A stretch of DNA of 9,177 bases, taken from NCBI GenBank assembly GCA_964469555.1, contig CAYYAQ010000198.1:1-9177 (forward strand), written 5' to 3'. The position numbers and the translations under genes are program-made. Each line of letters starts with the position of its first letter. Within the stretch, counting starts at the first letter, position 1. The notes beneath the pieces were generated by a model that saw nothing but the letters and a program-made list of their open reading frames with translations, was not told the DNA's origin and searched no databases. Below are positions 1-6,003 of the stretch, one piece after another. The DNA comes from CAYYAQ01 sp964469555. Its GTDB lineage: Bacteria; Planctomycetota; UBA1135; UBA2386.

Positions 1-60
1 CTCATGACGACCCCCACTGGTTTTGAAGACCAGGCCGGACACCAGCCCAGATCCACTCCC
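1..60 (-). tRNA. selC: tRNA-Sec (UCA anticodon), 5' part, cut by window edge
   Basis: Read on the minus strand from 60 downward, this is the first part of a selenocysteine tRNA. The 5' acceptor strand GGGAGTGG is at 60-53 and is followed by two linker bases. A six-pair D stem, CTGGGC/GTCCGG, with the four-base loop TGGT follows at 50-35. The anticodon stem CTGGT/ACCAG encloses the loop CTTCAAA at 28-22, whose anticodon at 26-24 is TCA. A long variable arm begins at 16 (TGGGGGTC...). A six-pair D stem, a short D loop, a UCA anticodon and a long variable arm are hallmarks of bacterial tRNA-Sec, and the anticodon arm closely resembles the E. coli gene. The second half of the variable arm, the T arm and the 3' acceptor strand lie outside the window, so the 8-pair acceptor stem cannot be confirmed. 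The tRNA delivers selenocysteine at UGA codons with SelA, SelB and SelD, none of which are visible here. Confidence 0.9.
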
Positions 61-433
61 GAACCGACCCGCCAGAGGGGCATCACAGCGGGCTACGGGG
101 CGGGGTAGCGTAGCGCGGATTCTTGGGGGCGAAAGAGCGCAGAAATCGGAAAACACGCGGGCGACGGATCGGCGCCCGAACGGCTCTCTTGGCTGGATGT
201 GGGCGACACCGGGGCTCGATTCGATCGGGCCTCCCCACCGGACCCGGCATTCGCCTCAGAGAACCATCCCCGGCGCCACGCATCGCCGACCAGAAGAAGG
301 CCAGAGAAGCGGCAACGTGCCCGGGAGATCGCCCGAACGTGTACGGGGCGTAACCTCTGCTCTTCCGCGCTTCGCACGCTGTTGCCGCGTCTAGTTGTCG
401 TGGCACTGTCGTGCTACCGTCCGCGCGTTCGCG
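61..433. other. Intergenic region with no convincing gene
   Basis: About 370 bases lie between selC and the first plus-strand peptide gene. Open frames here are rich in Arg, Pro and Gly with no recognisable domain, as expected of chance frames in GC-rich DNA. The region must hold the selC promoter (read leftward) and probably a promoter for the rightward genes, but I see no convincing -35/-10 pair for either. The one structured element is the inverted repeat annotated at 305-392. Confidence 0.6.
305..392. repeat. Long-range inverted repeat (possible structured RNA)
   Basis: The arm AGAAGCGGCAAC at 305-316 matches the reverse complement of GTTGCCGCGTCT at 381-392 at 11 of 12 positions. The pairing can continue after a three-base bulge (378-380), with GTGC at 317-320 opposite GCAC at 374-377. 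The 53-base interior holds a smaller stem, CGCCC at 330-334 with GGGCG at 346-350. This could be a structured leader or small RNA upstream of the peptide gene at 434, or a chance pairing in GC-rich DNA. No U-tract follows, so it is not a typical terminator. Confidence 0.25.
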
Positions 434-565
434 ATGCGTTTCTCCACCCTTTCCTCGATCCTGGTTTCCTGTCCAGCGCTCGCGGCGCAGGGCGTCCACA
501 ATGCCGCCCAGGGCGGTGATCTGGAGGCGGTGTGCCCCTTGATCGAGAAGCACACAGGGAAGTGA
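434..565 (+). CDS. Small exported peptide with one ankyrin-like segment (possible gene remnant)
   Basis: This is a 43-codon frame starting ATG and ending TGA. Residues 1-18 look like a signal peptide: Arg2, a hydrophobic stretch, then CPALA followed by AQG as a plausible signal peptidase I site. Residues 21-40 (VHNAAQGGDLEAVCPLIEKH) resemble the first helix pair of an ankyrin repeat, with the usual A-A-x-x-G-D-L-x-x-V-x-x-L-I-E spacing. The ankyrin domain stops after this one segment, so the peptide is either the 5' remnant of a longer exported ankyrin protein or a genuine small exported protein. The stop is 10 bases before the ATG of the glycosyltransferase, which suggests co-transcription and possible translational coupling. 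I see no clear promoter or strong ribosome binding site. The ankyrin similarity is recognised by eye over a short stretch, so it is only moderately sure. Confidence 0.5.
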   Translation: MRFSTLSSILVSCPALAAQGVHNAAQGGDLEAVCPLIEKHTGK

Positions 566-575
566 CACGGGAAAC

Positions 576-1787
576 ATGACAAATCTGATCGCCGACATCA
601 AGAAACACCCGATCCCCTTCGCCATCGGCGGCCTGGGTTTGATCGCGAGCATCGCGCTACTGTTGTGCTCGACCGGCACGAACGACATCCGGACCTGGGA
701 GGCCTTCGCGAGAGAGATCCAGCAGAACGGGCTGTTCGCGCTCTACGAGAAGACCGCACAGTTCAACCACCCGCCGCTGATGGGCATCCTGGCATGGTTC
801 TCCCTCAACGCCTCCTCGCTCACCGGCATCTCTTTCGCGATCGTGTTCAAGGCGTTCCCACTGACGGCGAACATCGGCTGCGCGTTCGTACTCTGGGCGA
901 TTTGGCGACAACGTGTCGACTCGGGCAAGGGGGCGCGGGCCTTCGCGCTCTTCGGCTGGGCGCTCTGTCCGATGTTCGTCGCGGCGTACCATGGCAACAC
1001 CGACAGCCTGTGCGCGTTCTTCTGCCTCTGGAGCGTCTACTTCCTGGAGGTGAAGAAGAAGCCCTTCCTCGGGGGTCTGGTCCTCGCCCTCGCGATCAAC
1101 GTAAAGATCATCCCGCTCCTCGCGGCGCTTCCCATTCTCGCCGGGTATCGTTCGCTCAAGGACGCAAAGGCATTCGCTCTCGGGTCAGCGACCGCAGCGC
1201 TCCCGTTCTTGATCGGCCTGATCGTCGCTGGATCGGTGTTCGTGAAGAACGTGTTCGGCTACGGATCGAGCCCGGAGTTGTGGGGAGTGCAGATGCTCCT
1301 CGTCGGGTTCCGGTCCTTGCCCTTCACAACGGACGAGGGCATGGGCAGCGTTCAAGAGTGGTACCTCACCTACGGAAAGTACGTCCTGGTCCTCGCGATC
1401 CTATTGCTCTCGGCGTACACGTTGCGGCGCAAGCTCGGACAGGCGCAGATCATGGCCGCCGTTTTGACCCTGTTCCTCTTGTTGACGCCAGGATTTGGCG
1501 TGCAGTACACCGCCTATCCGGCGCCGCTGATATTCGCCGTATCGCTCGCGTGGGGAATGAAGTTCGCCGTGATCGCCGGACTCTACATCGGGTTGGTCTA
1601 CGGCTCGTGGTCGCTGGACGTCTTTCCGTTGGAGTCCAGCTACAAGGGCTACGACCTCAACATCGGGTTCCTCGCGTTCGGCACATGGGTGACGGCGCTT
1701 TGGTTCCTGCCCGAGTGTTTCCGACGCGAACCGAAGCAGGAAGTCGAACCCACCACGACGAACAACGTGCCTGACAACGACGCCTAG
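576..1787 (+). CDS. Integral membrane GT-C-type glycosyltransferase (GT87/DUF2029-like)
   Basis: This 403-residue protein is mostly hydrophobic, with about nine to eleven predicted membrane spans from residue 13 to about 385 and a short polar tail rich in Glu, Thr and Asn. The first loop after span 1 carries TNDIRTWEAFA, followed by NGLFALYEKTAQFNHPPL. An early acidic residue in that loop and a later N-H-P-P-L are typical of polyprenyl-phosphate-sugar-dependent GT-C enzymes. Further marks are HGNTDSLCAFFCLW, LAINVKIIPLLAALPIL (compare the K-x-x-P-L pattern of GT87) and FGVQYTAYPAPLIF near residue 305. Such enzymes transfer a sugar from a lipid-phosphate donor to an acceptor on the outer face of the cytoplasmic membrane. 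The acceptor here is unknown; glycolipid, wall polymer or protein are all possible. The ATG at 576 gives a normal N-terminus, but the Shine-Dalgarno sequence is weak. The stop overlaps the stop of the convergent sulfatase gene. The GT-C fold is likely; the exact family is less sure. Confidence 0.8.
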   Translation: MTNLIADIKKHPIPFAIGGLGLIASIALLLCSTGTNDIRTWEAFAREIQQNGLFALYEKTAQFNHPPLMGILAWFSLNASSLTGISFAIVFKAFPLTANIGCAFVLWAIWRQRVDSGKGARAFALFGWALCPMFVAAYHGNTDSLCAFFCLWSVYFLEVKKKPFLGGLVLALAINVKIIPLLAALPILAGYRSLKDAKAFALGSATAALPFLIGLIVAGSVFVKNVFGYGSSPELWGVQMLLVGFRSLPFTTDEGMGSVQEWYLTYGKYVLVLAILLLSAYTLRRKLGQAQIMAAVLTLFLLLTPGFGVQYTAYPAPLIFAVSLAWGMKFAVIAGLYIGLVYGSWSLDVFPLESSYKGYDLNIGFLAFGTWVTALWFLPECFRREPKQEVEPTTTNNVPDNDA

Positions 1788-3238
1788 CCCTCGGAGATCG
1801 CCGCGAGCTTGGCCTTCAATCGTCGCTGCAGGTCACTTTTTGCCGCGGCATGTTTCGGATCCGCCGCGAGATTCGTGAACTGCTTGGGATCTTTGTCCAT
1901 GTCGTAGAGTTCGGTCGAACCGTTCGGCCATGACAGGAACGCCCACCGCTTCGTGCGGAGCATGTGCCCCCTCTTCTTCGTGCAGAAGACCTCCTCGTGC
2001 ACGTCGACCGACGGATCGGTGATCACGGAACGCAGGCTCTTGCCCTGCACGTGCTCGGGCACCTTCAGCCCCGCGAGTTCGGCGAGCGTCGGGTAGATGT
2101 CGATCTGCTGGGCCAGCGCACCGGTCTCGGACTTCTTGATGCCCGGTCCCGCCACGATCAGTGGGATGTGGGTCGACTCCTCGTGCAGGCTCATCTTCTG
2201 CCAGAACTCGTGCTCACCGAGGTGGTAGCCGTGGTCCGCCGTGAACACGACAATCGTGTTGTCGCGCAGACCGTTGTCGTCGAGGGCCTTCAGGACGCGG
2301 GCGACCTGAGCGTCCATGAACGCGACGGACGCGTAGTACGCGCTCAACACCCGGCGCTTCTTCGCGTCGGTCGTCAAACCCGACCGCTCTGAGTTCTTCG
2401 AAATGCCCTGCTTGGGAATGTCCGCCCAGTCGTCGTCGACGCGCTCGGGCAACCTCATGTCCTTCGCCGGATAGGGAGTGTAGTACGAAGCCGGAGCGAC
2501 GAGCGGCACGTGCGGCCGCACGAATCCCACCGCGAGGAAGAACGGCTTGTCCTTTTGTTCGCCGATGATCTTGATCGCCTTGTCCGCGGCCAGGACATCG
2601 CACTGTTCCGCGCCATCGCTCTCGCCGCGCACGACGTAGAACGCGCCGCCAAAGCCGAGGCCGTAGTGTTTCTCCGGGAGCCTCTTGAGCTTCTCGCGGC
2701 TGAGGTGTTCGTGCACACCCTTTGTCATCCACTCCGGCGACTTGAACGAATGTCGTTCGCTCCACGACGCCTCGTGGTCGGGTCCGTGCACGCCGTTCGT
2801 GATGTCACCCGGCACGCGCATGTGGTAGATCTTGCTGACGCGCGCCGCGTGCCAACCGTTTCGCTTGAACAGGCCTGACATCGACGGTCGGTCGCCGAGA
2901 TTCTCGGTGAACCGATTGGACTGCCCGTTCCCCATCACGCCGATCGCCTGCGGGTACATGCCCGACATCAGCGCGGCCCGCGACGGCCCGCACACGGGAA
3001 ACTGGCAGTGGGCCCGCGTGAACCGAATACCCCGCGCCGCAAGTCCATCGATCGACGGCGTCTTGCATTGGGTGTTGCCATAGCAACCGAGCGACTGCGC
3101 GCCAAGGTCGTCCGAGATCAGGAACACGACGTTCAGGCGCTTTGAAGCGGGTTTCTTCTCAACGTCCTGCGACGGCACGGCACATCCGACGACGAGTGCA
3201 TAACCCAGGATCGAAACGAGGTGTGCGAGGTAATTCAT
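1784..3238 (-). CDS. Sulfatase lipoprotein, iduronate-2-sulfatase-like
   Basis: This 484-residue member of the alkaline-phosphatase superfamily hydrolyses sulfate esters, probably on sulfated polysaccharides. Residues 1-19 form a lipoprotein signal (hydrophobic stretch ending VVGC, lipid Cys19), so the enzyme should be anchored outside the cytoplasm. The catalytic motif C-x-P-S-R is CGPSR at 83-87; Cys83 would be converted to formylglycine by an FGE-type enzyme encoded elsewhere. Metal and active-site residues are visible: D43-D44 in LISDDLG, K136/H139 in VSKIYH, GFVRPHVPL at 238-246, D335-H336 in FTADHGYHLGEH, and K348 in the following WQKMS. These spacings match the iduronate-2-sulfatase-like family common in Planctomycetota. 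The length is normal and the reading frame is intact. The start is ATG, with no clear Shine-Dalgarno. An FG-GAP stub ends 10 bases upstream. The natural substrate cannot be read from the sequence. Confidence 0.95.
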   Translation of the reverse strand: MNYLAHLVSILGYALVVGCAVPSQDVEKKPASKRLNVVFLISDDLGAQSLGCYGNTQCKTPSIDGLAARGIRFTRAHCQFPVCGPSRAALMSGMYPQAIGVMGNGQSNRFTENLGDRPSMSGLFKRNGWHAARVSKIYHMRVPGDITNGVHGPDHEASWSERHSFKSPEWMTKGVHEHLSREKLKRLPEKHYGLGFGGAFYVVRGESDGAEQCDVLAADKAIKIIGEQKDKPFFLAVGFVRPHVPLVAPASYYTPYPAKDMRLPERVDDDWADIPKQGISKNSERSGLTTDAKKRRVLSAYYASVAFMDAQVARVLKALDDNGLRDNTIVVFTADHGYHLGEHEFWQKMSLHEESTHIPLIVAGPGIKKSETGALAQQIDIYPTLAELAGLKVPEHVQGKSLRSVITDPSVDVHEEVFCTKKRGHMLRTKRWAFLSWPNGSTELYDMDKDPKQFTNLAADPKHAAAKSDLQRRLKAKLAAISEG

Positions 3239-3248
3239 CGCGGAGATT

Positions 3249-3445
3249 CTAGAGCCGGTTCGTGAGTCCTGCTACGAAGAGATCGAGTCCCCGTCACCGT
3301 CGGCATCTCCGAGTGCCAGGGCGGACATCCTTTCGTTGTGCGGCGGCAGGTGGACCTTGCCGATCTCGGCGAACTGCCGCCGTCCCCGGACATTCCCCGC
3401 ACAGCACGCAAGGGCCAAGAGAGCCGTGAAGCGAGGTTGGACCAT
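3249..3445 (-). pseudogene. FG-GAP/VCBS-repeat exported protein, 5' stub with a frameshift
   Basis: From the ATG at 3445, the frame begins with MVQPRFTALLALACC, a signal-peptide-like start, and reaches FAEIGKVHLPPHNERMSALA followed by LGDADGDGD, the calcium-binding core of a VCBS/FG-GAP repeat. As written, the frame then runs SISS and stops at 3272. If one base is added near 3283-3292, the expected continuation appears: LDLFVAGLTNRL, then a stop at 3249. The restored product would be 65 residues, with classic D-G-D-G-D-L-D-L-F-V wording. A GGAG sits about 9 bases before the start. Normal FG-GAP proteins have hundreds of residues, so even the restored version is only an N-terminal stub whose rest is lost where the sulfatase gene begins. 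It is most likely a decaying remnant; a short leader peptide for the sulfatase is an alternative. Family recognition is good; whether the missing base is biological is unknown. Confidence 0.65.
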
Positions 3446-3475
3446 GACCTCGATCTCCGAAGGTCGCAGAGCCGC

Positions 3476-3481
3476 ATGCTA
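3476..3481 (-). promoter_or_regulatory. Possible extended -10 element
   Basis: On the minus strand, TGG followed by TAGCAT (3481-3476) resembles an extended -10 box (TGn before TAnnAT). It is about 30 bases upstream of the ATG at 3445 and lies in the short gap after cysS. No good -35 box is seen. It could serve the FG-GAP stub and the sulfatase behind it. Confidence 0.25.
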
Positions 3482-3517
3482 CCACAATCGGTTCCCACTC
3501 AGGCCGTGCGGTCCCTC

Positions 3518-4951
3518 CTAGGTCCGCTCGAGGCGCGGACCGTCCGGCGTGTCGATGATGCGGTAGCCCGCTGCCGCGAGCTCGTCGCGCAGCCGGTCCG
3601 CCTCGGCGAAGTCCTTCGCGGCGCGAGCCACGTCCCTGGCCAGGGCCTTCTCCCGCAACTCCGGAGGCGCATCGACGACCGCGCTCGGCTCGTCACCGTA
3701 CACCGCGAGCACGTCTTCGAACCGCGCGAACGCCGCCGCAGCCTTGGCAGCGGAATCGGCGTCGGATTCCGAGCGGTTCACAGCGGACACCAGGGCGAAC
3801 ACCGCTGCCAGCGCTTCGCTCGTGTTCAAATCGTCGGCGAGCGCGGCGGTGAATGCGGCGTTGGCCTTCTCCACGTCCGCGGCGAGATTCGCGGTGCCCA
3901 CCGACGTCTGGCCATCCCGCACACGCACCACCCGTCCCCACGCTTCGCGCACGCGCTTGATCGAGGCGCGCGCGTCTGCGAGACCTGCCCACGTGAAGTT
4001 CAAGCTCTGCCGGTACTGCACCTTCAAGATCGCGTAGCGCAGCTCGTCTCCGGTGTAGCCCTTGTCCAACACGTCCTTGACCGTGAAGAAGTTGCCCAGG
4101 GACTTCGACATCTTCTGGCCCTCGACGTGAAGGTGCCTCACGTGCAGCCACATCTTGACGAACGGCTTGCCGGTCGCCGCTTCGGACTGGGCGACCTCGC
4201 ACTCGTGGTGCGGGAAGAGGTTGTCTTCCCCGCCGGTGTGCACGTCGAAGCTCTCACCGAGGTACTTCATCGCCATCGCGGAACACTCGATGTGCCAACC
4301 CGGGAAGCCGCGGACGCCGCCAGCGAACGGCGCGTCCCACTGCATGAGGTGCTTCTCGTCGATCTTCCAGAGGGCGAAGTCCCGCGGGTTGCGCTTCTCC
4401 TCGTTGACCGCGACGCGCGCGCCCTCCTCCAGGTCCTCGATGACCTTGCCCGAGAGCTTCCCGTAGCCCTCGAACTTGTCGATCTCGAAGTAGACGTTGC
4501 CGTTCACCTGGTAGGCGTGACCGGACTTCATCAAGTCATCGATGATCGCACCCATCTCCACGATGTGATCCGTGGCTCTTGGCAGATGGTGAGGCATCCG
4601 GAATCGCAGCGCGGCGAGGCACTCCCGGAACTCGTCCTCGTACCTCCGGGCGATCTTCCACGGGTCGAGCTTCATCTTCCGGGCCGCGACGCCCATCTTG
4701 TCCTCACCCCCGTCCTCGTCGTCGTCGGTCATGTGCCCGACATCGGTGACGTTCATCACCTGCAAGACCTCGAGCCCCTGGTCCTCGAAGAAGCGGCGCA
4801 TCAGGTCCGCGAGGAGGAACGCCCGGAAGTTGCCGATGTGGGGCGACGAGTAGACCGTCGGCCCGCAGTGGTACATCGACACCTTTCCGGGGTCGACCGG
4901 TTCGAGCGGCTCCTTCTGGCGGGTGGCTGTGTTGTAGAGTCGGATCGTCAC
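3518..4951 (-). CDS. cysS: Cysteinyl-tRNA synthetase
   Basis: This cytoplasmic class I aminoacyl-tRNA synthetase charges tRNA-Cys with cysteine using ATP. The coordinates use a GTG start at 4951, giving 477 residues that begin (M)TIRLYNTATRQKE, which aligns with the usual CysS N-terminus. An in-frame TTG at 4969 would add six residues (483 in total). Numbered from the TTG form, the HIGH motif is HIGN at 44-47, within CGPTVYSSPHIGNFR. The zinc ligands are C35, C229 (WHIECSAM), H254 and E258 (FPHHECE). The KMSKS loop is at 286-290, followed by LGNFF. The C-terminal helical anticodon-binding part ends in FAEADRLRDELAAAGYRIID and is complete. The upstream oxygenase stop (4973-4975) is only 21 to 23 bases from the GTG start, suggesting one transcript. 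The gene is intact and of normal length. Confidence 0.97.
   Translation of the reverse strand: MTIRLYNTATRQKEPLEPVDPGKVSMYHCGPTVYSSPHIGNFRAFLLADLMRRFFEDQGLEVLQVMNVTDVGHMTDDDEDGGEDKMGVAARKMKLDPWKIARRYEDEFRECLAALRFRMPHHLPRATDHIVEMGAIIDDLMKSGHAYQVNGNVYFEIDKFEGYGKLSGKVIEDLEEGARVAVNEEKRNPRDFALWKIDEKHLMQWDAPFAGGVRGFPGWHIECSAMAMKYLGESFDVHTGGEDNLFPHHECEVAQSEAATGKPFVKMWLHVRHLHVEGQKMSKSLGNFFTVKDVLDKGYTGDELRYAILKVQYRQSLNFTWAGLADARASIKRVREAWGRVVRVRDGQTSVGTANLAADVEKANAAFTAALADDLNTSEALAAVFALVSAVNRSESDADSAAKAAAAFARFEDVLAVYGDEPSAVVDAPPELREKALARDVARAAKDFAEADRLRDELAAAGYRIIDTPDGPRLERT
3521..3541 (-). terminator. Stem-loop across the cysS 3' end, no U-tract
   Basis: GGTCCGC (3521-3527) and GCGGACC (3535-3541) form a perfect seven-pair, GC-only-but-one stem with a seven-base loop. 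The stem covers the last codons of cysS and abuts its stop codon at 3518-3520. No run of U follows, so it is not a standard Rho-independent terminator; it could be a weak terminator, an RNA-stabilising hairpin or chance. Confidence 0.3.
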
Positions 4952-4972
4952 GGCAGCATACTCGACCAAATC

Positions 4973-5978
4973 TCAGGAAATGTCGCGCCCGAGATCAGGA
5001 AACACCCGACCGACCTTCCGCAGGATGTAGTCGCCGTACGTCCCCTCGAAGTCGTGAACGCTCGCGCCGCCCCAGCGCTCCTGCTTGTCGTCGACGATCT
5101 CCGCGGTCGGGTCTATCGGTCGGATCGCCGCATCGAAGTTGGGATCGAAGAAGAAGGGGAACGAGAGTCGACCCAGGCTGCTAGCGTTGCACACCCGATG
5201 CACCGTCGACCGGTAGCCCCCCCCGTCATCCGATCGAGCATGTCGCCGATGTTGCAGACGAACGCCCCGCCGACCGGCGGCGCATCGATCCAGGTTCCTC
5301 CGGACTTGACCTGTAGCCCCCGCACCGAATCCTGCTGGGGGATCGTCAGCAAACCGTAGTCGGTGTGCTCTCCGACACTCCAGGAACCTGATCCCTGAAG
5401 CGGAGGGTAGTGGAAGATCCGGAAGAGCAGGAACGGATCGCGCGTGTAGCGGTCCGCGAAGTACGACGGTGACAGGCCGAGGCTGATCGCGATCCCCTGT
5501 ACCAGCAGGTGGCCGAGTTCCGTCATCGCCGCCATGTGCTCGAGCACGGTCTCGCGAAAACCCTCGAGATCGGGAAAGCGCTCCTCGTCAGGAAACTGGT
5601 TTGCCCCGTGCATGGGGCGACCCGCGACCACCGCCTCGTGATCGGGACCGAGCTCCGCGCCGAAGTAGAGCCCTTCCTTTGCATCGGGCTCGCCCTTCGT
5701 CAGCTCGGCACCCACAGGGAAGAACCCCCGCCACGCCCGCGCTCCATGCGGATGCGCATCTTGTCTTCGAGATCCAACGCAAAAAACCTTGTGCTAAAAC
5801 AACGCAGACGTTCAGACAGTTCCGTATCCACGCCGTGACCCACCACGTAGAAGAACCCGTTCACCCGACAAGCCCGCCCGATCTCCCGAGCGACCACCGA
5901 CGAATCCCCACGCACCAGCGGCTCGACATCGATGATCGGTATCTGAGATGGCGAGATCTCGGAAGGGGTAGAGTCCAC
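4973..5978 (-). pseudogene. 2-oxoglutarate/Fe(II) oxygenase, isopenicillin-N-synthase-like, two frameshifts
   Basis: Three consecutive minus-strand frames together spell one non-heme iron dioxygenase. The N-terminal part (GTG start at 5978, or further upstream at 6020 or 6050) has the DIOX_N segment IPIIDVEPLV and NGFFYVVGHGVD. The middle frame carries WRGFFPVGAELTKGEPD, LFRIFHYPPLQGSGSW and VGEHTDYGLLTI, where His (5365-5367) and Asp (5359-5361) are iron ligands. The last frame supplies the distal iron ligand His (5198-5200, in HRVCNAS), the oxoglutarate-binding Arg-x-Ser (GRLSFPFFFDP) and the C-terminal VHDFEGTYGDYILRKV. The first shift is near 5736-5738 (a GGG run) and the second is at the 8-G run 5217-5224; each looks like one missing base. 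Adding both back gives a 335-residue protein of normal family length. As written, no product would hold all three iron ligands. The substrate is unknown. It lies directly upstream of cysS on the same strand. It may be a pseudogene, a phase-variable gene or an assembly error. Confidence 0.85.
5217..5224 (-). repeat. Homopolymer run of eight G at a frameshift
   Basis: Eight C on the plus strand (eight G in the coding direction) fall exactly where the oxygenase reading frame breaks. Nine G would give the expected MTGGGYRSTVHRVCN; six G would give MTGGYRSTVHRVCN. Such tracts are prone both to slipped-strand change in cells and to length errors in sequencing. Confidence 0.8.
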
Positions 5979-6003
5979 GCCCCGAGACGATAGAAGAGAT
6001 TTC

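Noticed and set aside
395..420. TTGTCG and TACCGT as a promoter for the peptide and glycosyltransferase genes.
   Set aside because: The spacing is 14 bases, too short for a normal sigma-70 promoter, and the -10 match is poor.
83..688. A minus-strand open frame of about 200 codons crossing the selC-glycosyltransferase gap.
   Set aside because: It overlaps the glycosyltransferase start and the ankyrin-like peptide, has low-complexity Arg/Pro-rich content and no domain.
3235..3498. An alternative minus-strand frame of 87 codons between cysS and the sulfatase.
   Set aside because: It is rich in Ser and Arg with no domain, whereas another frame over the same stretch carries the FG-GAP repeat core and a signal-peptide-like start.
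4951..4975. The oxygenase stop TGA is in the same frame as cysS, and the organism has tRNA-Sec, so a UGA-read-through oxygenase-CysS fusion was considered.
   Set aside because: Only a four-pair stem was seen just downstream of the TGA, not a convincing SECIS hairpin, both proteins end and begin at normal family positions, and no known selenoprotein has this form. Ordinary adjacent genes explain it.
3338..5359. A very long plus-strand open frame (673 codons) opposite cysS and the oxygenase.
   Set aside because: It is a GC-driven antisense shadow: its residues are dominated by Arg, Val, Leu and His with no domain, while the minus strand shows all CysS and oxygenase motifs.
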